Shown here: in pieces, positions 39,942-48,354 of the stretch
Numbering within the stretch: the stretch's first letter is position 1
Layout: each line of letters starts with the position of its first letter
Source: Streptomyces sp. MA5143a
GTDB lineage: Bacteria > Actinomycetota > Actinomycetes > Streptomycetales > Streptomycetaceae
Assembly (NCBI RefSeq): GCF_900290235.1
Contig: NZ_OLMK01000076.1
Location: 1 to 64,000 of the forward strand
Direction: 5' to 3'
DNA: 64,000 nucleotides
Translations under genes and position numbers: made by a program
Notes under the pieces: model-generated
What the model was told of the DNA's origin: nothing
The model's input: the letters and a program-made list of their open reading frames with translations, nothing else
The model's database searches: none

Positions 39942-40400
39942 TCACAGGGTGTCGAGCGCGGCGACGTACTCGTTCAGGTCACGGGCGTCCGGCAGGGCGT
40001 TGACGACCGTCCAGCGGACGACGCCCTCCTTGTCGATGATGAACGTCCCGCGCACCGCGCAGCCCTTGTCCGCCTCGAAGACGCCGTACGCGCGGGAGAC
40101 CTCGCCGTGCGGCCAGAAGTCCGACAGCAGCGGGTACTCCAGCCCCTCCTGGTCGGCGAAGACCCGCAGGGTGTGGATGGAGTCGTTGGACACGGCCAGC
40201 AGCTGGACGTCGTCGTTGACGAACTTCGGCAGGTTGTCCCGCAGCTCGCACAGCTCGCCCGTGCACACGCCGGTGAAGGCGAACGGGTAGAAGAGCAGCA
40301 CCACGTTCTTCTCGCCCCGGAAGTCCGAGAGCTTCACCGTGGCGCCGTGGTTGTCCTTGAGCTCGAAGTCGGGTGCCTTGTCGCCGACCTGGATCGCCAT
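39942..40400 (-). CDS. AhpE-like peroxiredoxin
   Basis: A 152-residue peroxiredoxin. The active-site block is YPFAFTGVCTGELCELRD with peroxidatic Cys46 and Thr43. A second Cys at 51, five residues on, as in BCP-type enzymes, could resolve it. The PLLSDFWPHGEVSRAYGVF and RGTFIIDKEG segments match mycobacterial AhpE closely. It would reduce H2O2 and organic peroxides in the cytoplasm. It is next to the Ter genes on the same strand and may share their stress control. Confidence 0.9.
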   Translation of the reverse strand: MAIQVGDKAPDFELKDNHGATVKLSDFRGEKNVVLLFYPFAFTGVCTGELCELRDNLPKFVNDDVQLLAVSNDSIHTLRVFADQEGLEYPLLSDFWPHGEVSRAYGVFEADKGCAVRGTFIIDKEGVVRWTVVNALPDARDLNEYVAALDTL

Positions 40401-40471
40401 GATTTCCTGCGTCCCTTCGTGGGGCTGTTCGGGTGGCCCAGCCTACGCAGGTGACCGGCCGCAGAAACGGA

Positions 40472-40514
40472 GCGCCCCTGGACGGGCCCTGGAGGGGCGC
40501 CCGTCCAGGGGCGC
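40472..40514. terminator. terminator hairpin
   Basis: GCGCCCCTGGACGGGC / GCCCGTCCAGGGGCGC, a 16-bp perfect stem with an 11-nt loop. It follows DUF3052 (minus strand). Its right arm overlaps the dispersed repeat at 40507-40526. Confidence 0.65.
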
Positions 40515-40526
40515 GGGGAACTGCGC
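40507..40526. repeat. dispersed repeat copy
   Basis: AGGGGCGCGGGGAACTGCGC between the peroxiredoxin and DUF3052 genes. Confidence 0.85.
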
Positions 40527-40589
40527 GACCGGCCACGGCGACGCCGCGACCGCCTCGACGCAGAACCCACCGAGTTCTCGGGCGACGCT

Positions 40590-41030
40590 CTATTTCTTGC
40601 CGGACTTCGCCGCCTTCGGCGTCACCAGACGGCTTCCGCTCCAGTCCTTGCCGACGCTGACGCTCTTCGACGCGGACAACCCCGCGGTCGTCGCGGCTTC
40701 CGAGATGTCACTGGGCTCCACATAGCCGTCGCGCCCGGTCTTGGGCGTCAGCAGCAGGATCGAGCCACCTTCCTCGATGTACGTGGTGGCGTCCACCAGC
40801 ACATCCGTCAGGTCGCCGTCGTCGTCTCGGAACCACAGCACGACGGCATCGGCCACGTCGTCGTAGTCCTCGTCGACGAGATCGCTGCCGATGACTTCCT
40901 CGATGGACTCGCGGAGCTCCTGGTCGACATCGTCGTCGTAGCCGATCTCCTGGACCACCTGCTCGGGCTGGAACCCCAGCCTCGCGGCAGGGTTCGTCCG
41001 CTCCTCCGCGTGGTCCGCGGTCGCGCTCAC
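40590..41030 (-). CDS. DUF3052 protein
   Basis: A 146-residue protein. The start was set at GTG 41030 because AGGAGG lies 6 bases upstream and the family N-terminus VSATADHAEERTNPAARLGF begins there. Further motifs: QPEQVVQEIGYDDDVDQELRESIEEVIGSDLVDEDYDDVADAVVLWFRDDDGDLTDVLVDA, a highly acidic core, and a basic C-terminus (GLSASKSVSVGKDW...AKSGKK). DUF3052 is actinobacterial, function unknown. It is divergent from aceE, an arrangement that I believe is conserved in Streptomyces. Confidence 0.85.
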   Translation of the reverse strand: MSATADHAEERTNPAARLGFQPEQVVQEIGYDDDVDQELRESIEEVIGSDLVDEDYDDVADAVVLWFRDDDGDLTDVLVDATTYIEEGGSILLLTPKTGRDGYVEPSDISEAATTAGLSASKSVSVGKDWSGSRLVTPKAAKSGKK

Positions 41031-41431
41031 GGGTTGCCTCCTGATCATGTTTCGAGTGGGGTCGCCCCCGGGGAATCAGCCACGCGCGTACGCGAGGCAT
41101 TGGCCGTAGTCCACACGGGCGGGACGGATCGCGCAAGTACCCAGCCTGCGAGACCGCCGAAACGGTGACGATCCGGGCCGTGTCCACGCAACTCCAGGCA
41201 TCGAATCCCAGCGCCGCGTGACGCACACCACACCATTCTGTCCGGTTTGCGCATTCGGCAACCGCTCGGGGGTACGAGTGCCGCATGCACTTCCTACTGT
41301 GACAGAGCGGGTGACCAGCTTGGTTACCTCTCGGTAGAGATGACGTTTGCGCCCTCGAGGTACACGATGGGGGCGGTGCAGGCACCCAGAAGAACCCATG
41401 AAGAGTGGCCCTCTGACAGCTAAGGAACAGC
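41031..41431. promoter_or_regulatory. divergent DUF3052-aceE regulatory region
   Basis: A 401-base gap without a coding sequence. It has TACTGT at 41295-41300 as a possible plus-strand -10, and the imperfect palindrome GGTGACC-AGCTT-GGTTACC at 41310-41328 (one mismatch). Either could control aceE. No further features seen. Confidence 0.45.
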
Positions 41432-44179
41432 GTGGCTTCCGGATCCGATCGCAATCCGATCATCATTGGCGGCCTTCCGAGTCAGGTCCCTGACTTCGAT
41501 CCCGAGGAGACCCAGGAGTGGCTCGACTCGCTCGACGCCGCCGTGGACCAGCGCGGGCGTGAGCGCGCGCGCTACCTGATGCTCCGGCTCATCGAGCGGG
41601 CCCGCGAGAAGCGCGTGGCCGTGCCCGAGATGCGCAGCACGGACTACGTCAACACCATCGCCACCAAGGCGGAGCCGTTCTTCCCCGGCAACGAGGAGAT
41701 CGAGCGGAAGATCCTCAACGCCACGCGGTGGAACGCCGCCGTGATGGTGTCCAGGGCCCAGCGCCCGGGCATCGGCGTGGGTGGCCACATCGCGACCTTC
41801 GCGTCGTCCGCCTCCCTCTACGACGTGGGCTTCAACCACTTCTTCCGGGGCAAGGAGGAAGGCGACGGCGGCGACCAGATCTTCTTCCAGGGGCACGCCT
41901 CCCCCGGTATCTACGCCCGCGCGTTCCTGCTGGACCGGCTCGACGAGCAGCAGCTCGACGCGTTCCGCCAGGAGAAGTCGAAGGCGCCGTACGGCCTGTC
42001 CAGCTATCCGCACCCGCGGCTGATGCCGGACTTCTGGGAGTTCCCGACCGTCTCCATGGGCCTCGGCCCGCTGGGCGCGATCTTCCAGGCGCGGATGAAC
42101 CGCTACATGGAGGCGCGCGGGATCGCGGACACCTCCAAGTCCCATGTCTGGGCGTTCCTCGGCGACGGCGAGATGGACGAGCCGGAGTCGCTCGGCCAGC
42201 TCACGCTCGCCGCCCGTGAGGGCCTCGACAACCTGACCTTCGTCGTCAACTGCAACCTCCAGCGCCTCGACGGCCCGGTGCGCGGCAACGGCAAGGTCAT
42301 CCAGGAGCTGGAGTCGGTCTTCCGCGGCGCCGGCTGGAACGTGATCAAGCTGGTGTGGGACCGCACCTGGGACCCGCTGCTCGCCCAGGACCGCGACGGT
42401 GTGCTCGTCAACAAGATGAACACCACGCCGGACGGCCAGTTCCAGACGTACGCGACCGAGACCGGCGCGTACATCCGCGACCACTTCTTCGGCGGCGACC
42501 ACCGGCTGCGCGCCATGGTCGAGAACATGTCCGACGACCAGATCCTGCACCTGGGCCGCGGCGGTCACGACCACCGCAAGATCTACGCGGCGTACAAGGC
42601 GGCCCACGAGCACAAGGGCCAGCCGACGGTCATCCTGGCCAAGACCATCAAGGGCTGGACGCTGGGGCCGAACTTCGAGGGCCGCAACGCCACGCACCAG
42701 ATGAAGAAGCTGACCGTCGCCGACCTCAAGGGCTTCCGCGACCGTCTGCACCTGCCGATCTCCGACAAGGAGCTGGAGGGCGGGCTTCCGCCGTACTACC
42801 ACCCCGGGCGGAACTCCGACGAGATCCAGTACATGCACGACCGCCGCAAGGGGCTCGGCGGTTATGTGCCCACCCGGGTCGTGCGGGCGAAGCCGCTGCC
42901 GCTGCCCGAGGACAAGACGTACGCGAGTGTGAAGAAGGGCTCCGGTCAGCAGTCGATCGCCACCACCATGGCGTTTGTACGACTGCTGAAGGACCTCATG
43001 CGGGACAAGGAGATCGGCAAGCGGTTCGTACTGATCGCGCCCGACGAGTACCGCACCTTCGGCATGGACTCGTTCTTCCCGAGCGCGAAGATCTACAACC
43101 CGCTCGGGCAGCAGTACGAGGCGGTCGACCGGGAACTGCTGCTCGCGTACAAGGAGTCGCCGACGGGGCAGATGCTGCACGACGGCATCTCCGAGGCGGG
43201 CTGCACTGCGTCGCTGATCGCGGCCGGTTCGGCGTACGCGACGCACGGCGAGCCGCTGATCCCGGTCTACGTCTTCTACTCGATGTTCGGTTTCCAGCGC
43301 ACCGGCGACCAGTTCTGGCAGATGTCCGACCAGCTGGCGCGCGGCTTCGTCCTGGGCGCGACCGCGGGGCGTACGACGCTGACCGGTGAGGGTCTCCAGC
43401 ACGCGGACGGGCACTCGCAGCTGCTGGCCTCCACCAACCCGGGCTGTGTCGCCTACGACCCGGCGTTCGGCTTCGAGATCGCGCACATCGTGAAGGACGG
43501 TCTGCGCCGGATGTACGGCGAGACCGCCGACGGCCGGCCCGGCGAGGACGTCTTCTACTACCTCACGGTCTACAACGAGCCGATCCAGCACCCGGCCGAG
43601 CCCGCCGACGTCGACGTCGACGGCATCCTCAAGGGCATCCACCGCTTCAAGGCCGGCGAGTCGGGTGCCGTCCCGGCGCAGATCATCGCCTCCGGTGTCG
43701 CGGTGCCCTGGGCGGTCGAGGCGCAGCGGATCCTCGCCGCCGAGTGGAACGTCAAGGCGGACGTCTGGTCGGCGACCTCCTGGAACGAGCTGCGCCGTGA
43801 GGCGGTCGAGGTGGAGCGGCACAATCTGCTCCACCCGGAGGAGGAGCAGCAGGTCCCGTACGTGACGCGGAAGCTGAGCGGCGCCGAGGGGCCGTTCGTG
43901 GCCGTCTCCGACTGGATGCGGTCGGTTCCGGACCAGATCGCGCGGTGGGTGCCGGGCACGTACCAGTCGCTCGGCGCGGACGGCTTCGGCTTCGCGGACA
44001 CGCGGGGCGCGGCCCGGCGGTACTTCCACATCGACGCCCAGTCGATCGTGGTCGCGGTGCTGACCGAGCTGGCGCGTGAGGGCAAGGTCGACCGCTCGGT
44101 GCTCAAGCAGGCCATCGACCGGTACCAGCTGCTCGACGTGGCGGCGGCGGACCCGGGCGCCGCGGGAGGCGACGCATAG
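41432..44179 (+). CDS. aceE: pyruvate dehydrogenase E1 component, homodimeric type
   Basis: A 915-residue thiamine-diphosphate enzyme. The TPP-binding motif is G244-D-G-E-M-D-E, ending in NCNLQ about 27 residues on. The N-terminal RYLMLRLIERAREKRVAVP and the C-terminal transketolase domains match the alpha2-type E1 of E. coli and actinobacteria. It decarboxylates pyruvate and passes the acetyl group to the lipoyl E2. E2/E3 genes are not in the window. GTG 41432 follows AAGGAACAGC. It ends at the strong terminator at 44196-44229. Whether it is repressible depends on the palindrome upstream. Confidence 0.97.
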   Translation: MASGSDRNPIIIGGLPSQVPDFDPEETQEWLDSLDAAVDQRGRERARYLMLRLIERAREKRVAVPEMRSTDYVNTIATKAEPFFPGNEEIERKILNATRWNAAVMVSRAQRPGIGVGGHIATFASSASLYDVGFNHFFRGKEEGDGGDQIFFQGHASPGIYARAFLLDRLDEQQLDAFRQEKSKAPYGLSSYPHPRLMPDFWEFPTVSMGLGPLGAIFQARMNRYMEARGIADTSKSHVWAFLGDGEMDEPESLGQLTLAAREGLDNLTFVVNCNLQRLDGPVRGNGKVIQELESVFRGAGWNVIKLVWDRTWDPLLAQDRDGVLVNKMNTTPDGQFQTYATETGAYIRDHFFGGDHRLRAMVENMSDDQILHLGRGGHDHRKIYAAYKAAHEHKGQPTVILAKTIKGWTLGPNFEGRNATHQMKKLTVADLKGFRDRLHLPISDKELEGGLPPYYHPGRNSDEIQYMHDRRKGLGGYVPTRVVRAKPLPLPEDKTYASVKKGSGQQSIATTMAFVRLLKDLMRDKEIGKRFVLIAPDEYRTFGMDSFFPSAKIYNPLGQQYEAVDRELLLAYKESPTGQMLHDGISEAGCTASLIAAGSAYATHGEPLIPVYVFYSMFGFQRTGDQFWQMSDQLARGFVLGATAGRTTLTGEGLQHADGHSQLLASTNPGCVAYDPAFGFEIAHIVKDGLRRMYGETADGRPGEDVFYYLTVYNEPIQHPAEPADVDVDGILKGIHRFKAGESGAVPAQIIASGVAVPWAVEAQRILAAEWNVKADVWSATSWNELRREAVEVERHNLLHPEEEQQVPYVTRKLSGAEGPFVAVSDWMRSVPDQIARWVPGTYQSLGADGFGFADTRGAARRYFHIDAQSIVVAVLTELAREGKVDRSVLKQAIDRYQLLDVAAADPGAAGGDA

Positions 44180-44195
44180 CATCCGCTTCTCGGTC

Positions 44196-44229
44196 AAGGG
44201 GTGGTGAACCGGTGGGTTCACCACCCCTT
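44196..44229 (+). terminator. strong intrinsic terminator of aceE
   Basis: AAGGGGTGGTGAACC / GGTTCACCACCCCTT, a 15-bp perfect stem with a 4-nt loop, followed by CACGTTTTC. Placed 16 bases after aceE. Confidence 0.85.
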
Positions 44230-44238
44230 CACGTTTTC

Positions 44239-44244
44239 TACTAT
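44239..44244 (+). promoter_or_regulatory. TACTAT -10 box, leaderless start
   Basis: Exactly 6 bases before ATG 44251, and right after the aceE terminator; no ribosome site. Confidence 0.55.
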
Positions 44245-44250
44245 GCGCTC

Positions 44251-45015
44251 ATGAAGCAGCGAACGGTCCCGGCGCAGGTCCGGTGGGAACAGAACACTCA
44301 GCGGCCGCTGTTCGTCCTGGCGGCCGTGTTCGCGGTGGCGTACGCCGTCCCGATCGTCCGGCCGGACGCGGGCGACGAGGTGGAGTGGTGGTGCGAGCTC
44401 GCCGAGTGGGTGGTGTGGGGCGCGTTCGCGCTCGACTACGTCATCCGGCTCGCGCTCACCGACCAGCGTCGGGAGTTCGTACGGACCCGCTGGCTGGACC
44501 TGGCGGCCGTGGTGCTCCCGATGATCCAGCCGCTGCGGCTGCTGCGGGTGGTGGCGACGCTGCTGCTGCTCGGGCAGCGTGCGCGGATGGCCTCGCAGAT
44601 ACGGTTCACGACCTATGTCGGCGGGTCGCTGATCGGGCTGCTGATGTTCGGATCGCTGGCCGTGCTCTCCGTGGAACGGGACGCGCCCGGTGGGAACATC
44701 GACACGCTGGACGACGCGGTGTGGTGGTCGTTCACGACGATGACGACCGTCGGGTACGGGGACCACGCGCCGACGACCGGGCTCGGGCGGGTGCTGGCCG
44801 TGGGGCTGATGCTGTCGGGGATCGCACTGCTCGGTGTGGTGACCGCGAACATCGCCGCGTGGTTCATAGCGCGGTTCGAGAAGGACGACGCGGAGGAGCG
44901 GCGGCAGACCGCGGCGATTGCGGAGCTGACCGAGGAGGTACGGCTGCTGCGGGCCGAGGTGATGGCGCTGCGGGCGGGGAGGGTGATGCCGGAGCAGCGG
45001 CGCGGCTGTTCTTGA
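44251..45015 (+). CDS. two-pore-type potassium channel (Ion_trans_2)
   Basis: A 254-residue membrane protein. The selectivity filter is T166-V-G-Y-G-D in the pore loop, after which come the inner helix GLMLSGIALLGVVTANIAAWF and a coiled tail (FEKDDAEERRQTAAIAELTEEVRLLRAEVMALRAG) with heptads. Four further predicted helices precede, including the voltage-sensor-like RWLDLAAVVLPMIQPLRLLRVVATLLLLG with regularly spaced Arg (weak S4). It resembles prokaryotic Kv-like channels more than KcsA. Probably a tetramer via the coiled coil. Confidence 0.88.
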   Translation: MKQRTVPAQVRWEQNTQRPLFVLAAVFAVAYAVPIVRPDAGDEVEWWCELAEWVVWGAFALDYVIRLALTDQRREFVRTRWLDLAAVVLPMIQPLRLLRVVATLLLLGQRARMASQIRFTTYVGGSLIGLLMFGSLAVLSVERDAPGGNIDTLDDAVWWSFTTMTTVGYGDHAPTTGLGRVLAVGLMLSGIALLGVVTANIAAWFIARFEKDDAEERRQTAAIAELTEEVRLLRAEVMALRAGRVMPEQRRGCS

Positions 45016-45067
45016 GAGCGCCGAGGGCCGTAGGGGTGCGGATGCTTGGGCGGGTGCGGGTGCGTCG

Positions 45068-45222
45068 TGGCCGGTCGCGCAGTTCCCCGCGCCCCTTGGC
45101 ATGCTGCACTGCCCGGCGTGGGTAAAGGGCGCCCCTCGGCTGTCGTCGGCCGATTGCGCAGTTCCCCGCGCCCCTGGAGGTTCGCTGTCCTGCCCGGAAC
45201 TGGAAAAGGGGCCCTCGGCTGT
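45068..45222. repeat. imperfect 79-bp tandem repeat built on the dispersed element
   Basis: The element GCGCAGTTCCCCGCGCCCCT appears at 45077-45096 and, as TGCGCAG..., at 45156-45175, 79 bases apart. Flanks also correspond: GCCCGG near 45110/45192, and a CCCTCGGCTG block ending at 45142 and 45222. Confidence 0.8.
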
Positions 45223-45236
45223 TGCCGAGGGCCCCT
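45207..45236. terminator. bidirectional terminator hairpin
   Basis: AGGGGCCCTCGGC / GCCGAGGGCCCCT, a 13-bp perfect stem with a 4-nt loop, between the convergent channel and DUF4190 genes. Confidence 0.75.
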
Positions 45237-45260
45237 GCCCTTTTCCCGCACTCCTGTGGG

Positions 45261-45566
45261 TCAGAAGAGTCCGGCCCCCGGAGTGGCTGTGCCGGCCAGC
45301 CAGAGGATGGCCAGGAGTGTGTCTATGGCACCCAGGACGACCGCGACGAGGGCGGGGACGGAGCGGGTGCCGGACCAGCTGCGGTTCATGGCCAGCCAGC
45401 CGCAGACGATCGCGACGGGACCGAGGATGATCCCCAGGACGAAGAATCCCGCGATCGCGCAGATGACTCCGATGATGCCGAGGGTCGCGCGATCCGGCCC
45501 GGTCCGTGACCACGTCCGGCCACGTGAGCGGGGGTGCCTGCGCGTACTGTGTCCGAAACCCGCCAT
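45261..45566 (-). CDS. small DUF4190 membrane protein
   Basis: A 101-residue protein. The start at 45566 (MAGFGHSTRRHPRSRG) has GGGAG about 9 bases upstream. A basic N-terminal region is followed by two predicted helices (ATLGIIGVICAIAGFFVLGIILGPVAIVCGWLAMNR and LVAVVLGAIDTLLAILWLAG). The pattern, with a GPVAIVCGWLAMNR turn, matches DUF4190. Function unknown. The longer frame upstream (45704) has no support. Confidence 0.78.
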   Translation of the reverse strand: MAGFGHSTRRHPRSRGRTWSRTGPDRATLGIIGVICAIAGFFVLGIILGPVAIVCGWLAMNRSWSGTRSVPALVAVVLGAIDTLLAILWLAGTATPGAGLF

Positions 45567-45811
45567 CGCCAACAACTCCCTGAACTTCGCCGTCAGTTCG
45601 GGTACGAAGTGCCGGGTACCCCCCGATGAGGGTTGAAACCAGGGAGTGTTGACGGACGTGCCCGAGCGCGCCGCCCCCCTCCGGCAGCGCGCCCCGGACC
45701 CCACGACCCCCGCCGTCGAACACCCATGCAGTGCGGAGGAGTTGACTTACTGTGACCTGCGGCGCGTATCGGGTGGAAGTGATCTTCAGCCTTGTCACCC
45801 TGATAGGCGAA

Positions 45812-45829
45812 CGCGGGTGGAAACCCGCG
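45812..45829. terminator. short terminator hairpin
   Basis: CGCGGGT-GGAA-ACCCGCG, 7-bp stem with a stable GNRA-like tetraloop, 18 bases past the exporter gene (minus strand). Confidence 0.5.
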
Positions 45830-45847
45830 CATGAAGCGCCGGGGGGA

Positions 45848-47473
45848 TCAGATGTGCGCCGCCCCGGCGCCCGCCTCCGCGTTCTCGCCCCGCTTGGTCA
45901 GGAACGCGACCAGCACGGCGACGGCGGCCACCCCGGCGGCGACGAGGGACGCCAGACCCATGCCCGACATGAACGTGTCGTGCGCGACCGTGGCGATCTT
46001 GGCGGCGATCTCCGGCGGGGTCCCCGGCGCGACCGGGGGCACACCGACCTGGACGGCCTCGGACGCCTGGTCGAGTTGGGCGCCCTTGAGCGGCGGGAGA
46101 CCGGCGTCGGCCCAGTTGCCCGGCAGGTCGCCGTCGACCTTGGAGGCCATCACGGCGCCCAGGACGGCCGTACCGAGGCTGCCGCCGATCTGCATGGCGG
46201 CCTGCTGGAGACCACCGGCGACACCGGACAGCTCCAGCGGCGCGTTGCCGACGATGACCTCGGTGGCGCCGACCATCACCGGGGCGAGGCCGAGGCCCAG
46301 CAGCGCGAACCAGAGGGACATCACGGCGCTGCCGGTGTCGGTCTCCAGGGTCGACATGCCGTACATGGCGATCGCGGTGCAGGCCATGCCGCCGGCCAGC
46401 GGGATGCGCGGTCCGGCCTTGGTGATCAGCGCGCCGGCCAGGGGCGAGCCGACGATCATCATGCCGGTGAGCGGCAGCAGGTGCAGACCGGCGTCGATGG
46501 GGCTCATCCCGTGCACGTTCTGGAGGTAGAACGTCACGAAGAACAGGCCGCCCATGAAGGCGATGGCCATCAGGACCATCAGGACCACACCCGCGGACAG
46601 CGGTACGGAGCGGAAGAGGCCCAGCGGGATCAGGGGCTCCTTCACCCTCGTCTCCCAGAAGGCGAACAGGGCGAACAGGACGAGGGACGCCGCGACGAAC
46701 GTCCAGGTCGTGCCGGAGCCCCAGCCCCACTCGGGGGCCTTGATGAGTGCCCAGACCAGGCAGAACATGGCCCCGGAGAGCAGGGCTATGCCGAGGATGT
46801 CGAAGGAGCGCGGGGCGTTCTCGGCGCGGTGGTCGAGGAGGATCCCCACGCCGAGGGCGACGGCGAGGACGCCGACGGGGACGTTGATCCAGAACACGGA
46901 CTGCCAGCTGACGTTCTCCACGAGGAAGCCGCCGAGGATCGGACCGCCCGCGGTGGAGGCGCCGATGACCATGCCCCAGATGCCGATCGCCATGTTGAGC
47001 TTCTCGGCGGGGAAGGTCGCGCGGAGCAGACCGAGCGCGGCCGGCATGAGCAGCGCGCCGAACAGTCCCTGGAAGACCCGGAAGGTCACCACGAAGGCGA
47101 CCGAGTTCGACAGGCCGATGGCACCGGAGGCCGCGGCGAAGCCGACGACACCGATGAGGAAGGTCTGGCGGTGGCCGAAGCGGTCGCCGAGTTTGCCCGC
47201 GGTGATGAGGGTGACCGCCAGCGCGAGGAAGTACGCGTTGGTGATCCACTGGACCTCGGCGAAGCTCGCCTTGAGGTCGTCCGCGATGGCCGGGTTGGCG
47301 ATGGCGACGATGGTGCCGTCGAGGGCGACCATCATGACGCCCACGGCCACGGTGAGGAGGGTGAACCACGGGTGGCCGCGCAGGCCCCGCCCCTGGCCCG
47401 GTGTCGGGTCCGACGGGGTTGCTGGCGCCTGGTCCCCCGGTCCCGTCTTGTCGACAGTGGTCTGACTAGTCAT
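45848..47473 (-). CDS. DHA2/EmrB-type MFS exporter
   Basis: A 541-residue protein with 14 predicted helices. Family signatures: VALDGTIVAIANPAI near the first helix, motif A GKLGDRFGHRQTFL (about residues 90-103) and motif C GASTAGGPILGGFLVENVSWQSVFW. No C-terminal winged-helix extension, unlike the exporter at 5449. Its ATG at 47473 has no ribosome site but TAGCCT 7 bases upstream. It is divergent from the TetR gene with overlapping promoter elements, so that regulator most likely represses it. Substrate: hydrophobic drugs or antibiotics are typical; unknown here. Confidence 0.92.
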   Translation of the reverse strand: MTSQTTVDKTGPGDQAPATPSDPTPGQGRGLRGHPWFTLLTVAVGVMMVALDGTIVAIANPAIADDLKASFAEVQWITNAYFLALAVTLITAGKLGDRFGHRQTFLIGVVGFAAASGAIGLSNSVAFVVTFRVFQGLFGALLMPAALGLLRATFPAEKLNMAIGIWGMVIGASTAGGPILGGFLVENVSWQSVFWINVPVGVLAVALGVGILLDHRAENAPRSFDILGIALLSGAMFCLVWALIKAPEWGWGSGTTWTFVAASLVLFALFAFWETRVKEPLIPLGLFRSVPLSAGVVLMVLMAIAFMGGLFFVTFYLQNVHGMSPIDAGLHLLPLTGMMIVGSPLAGALITKAGPRIPLAGGMACTAIAMYGMSTLETDTGSAVMSLWFALLGLGLAPVMVGATEVIVGNAPLELSGVAGGLQQAAMQIGGSLGTAVLGAVMASKVDGDLPGNWADAGLPPLKGAQLDQASEAVQVGVPPVAPGTPPEIAAKIATVAHDTFMSGMGLASLVAAGVAAVAVLVAFLTKRGENAEAGAGAAHI

Positions 47474-47480
47474 GCGTGCG

Positions 47481-47536
47481 AGGCTAGTGACAGCCACTGA
47501 CAGTTGACAAACGAGTTCACAAGTCGGTAACTGTCA
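47481..47536. promoter_or_regulatory. overlapping divergent promoters with inverted repeat
   Basis: Minus strand: -35 TTGTCA (47510-47505), 18-bp spacer, -10 TAGCCT (47486-47481), 7 bases before the exporter ATG. Plus strand: -35 TTGACA (47504-47509), 18-bp spacer, TAACTG (47528-47533). The two -35 boxes overlap. A perfect inverted repeat TGACAGTT (47498-47505) / AACTGTCA (47529-47536) spans them, the likely site for the TetR regulator. Confidence 0.65.
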
Positions 47537-47574
47537 CGTCACTCGGAGCACGGACCGGGTGGAGAAGAGGGTTC

Positions 47575-48231
47575 ATGGAGACGGCGGAGGCGACGGCGGC
47601 GGAACGCCCTGGGCTGCGCGAACGGAAGAAGCAGCGCACCCACGACGCACTGCTGCGGGCCGCCCTGGAGCTGTTCACGACCCAGGGGTACGAGGCGACG
47701 ACCGTCGACGAGATCGCCGAGGCCGTGGACGTCTCGCAGCGCACCTTCTTCCGCTACTTCACCGGCAAGGAGGAGGCCGCCCTCGCGGTCGTCGACCTCG
47801 GCCAGGAGCACTTCGTCGCGGCCCTGCGGGCCCGGCCCGCGCACGAGGCCCCGCTGGAGGCCCTGCGCAACGCCCTCCTGGAGGGCTGGGACGCCATCGG
47901 CGAGGCCGTCGCGCGGATCGTCCCCGTCGACCTCTATCTGCGCAGTTACGGGATGATCGAGTCGACGCCCGCGCTGCTCGCCGCGCATCTGCGCCGCACG
48001 GACGAGGTGGCCCGCGAGATCGAGGCGATCGTCGCCGAGCGCGAGGGAGTCGATGTCCGCACCGACCCCCGGCCCCGGGTGGCGGTGGCCGTCTTCGCCG
48101 GAGTCATGCGCGTCACCGAACGCCTGTGGGCCATGGGCGGCGACCTGAGCATGGAGGCGATGCGGGAACTGACCGCCGCCCACCTGGACGCCGTACGGCC
48201 CTCACTGGCCGAGAAGTGGCGGAATGTCTGA
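47575..48231 (+). CDS. TetR-family transcriptional regulator
   Basis: A 218-residue TetR regulator. The DNA-binding region is RKKQRTHDALLRAALELFTTQGYEATTVDEIAEAVDVSQRTFFRYFTGKEE (about residues 17-67), with the helix-turn-helix at TVDEIAEAVDVSQRTFFRYF. The helical C-terminal ligand domain is family-typical. AGAGG is 5 bases before the ATG. It is divergently transcribed from the MFS exporter, the standard arrangement for a local drug-responsive repressor. Confidence 0.93.
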   Translation: METAEATAAERPGLRERKKQRTHDALLRAALELFTTQGYEATTVDEIAEAVDVSQRTFFRYFTGKEEAALAVVDLGQEHFVAALRARPAHEAPLEALRNALLEGWDAIGEAVARIVPVDLYLRSYGMIESTPALLAAHLRRTDEVAREIEAIVAEREGVDVRTDPRPRVAVAVFAGVMRVTERLWAMGGDLSMEAMRELTAAHLDAVRPSLAEKWRNV

Positions 48232-48354
48232 AATACCCTCATAACACCACCATCGGGACGCTCTCTGCACACCCCGCGGAACAGACGCGCTCAAACGTGA
48301 TCCCTCTCACTCGGTTAACGCGAGACCCTTCCGTTCTCTTAGTGTGTCCTTTCA

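Noticed and set aside
30744..40400. Simple tellurite-resistance determinant
   Set aside because: The set of lyase, transferase and phosphatase genes points to a broader stress and metabolite system; tellurite resistance alone does not explain them.
41420..44224. Antisense frame of 934 codons opposite aceE
   Set aside because: aceE is unambiguous; the antisense product is low-complexity.
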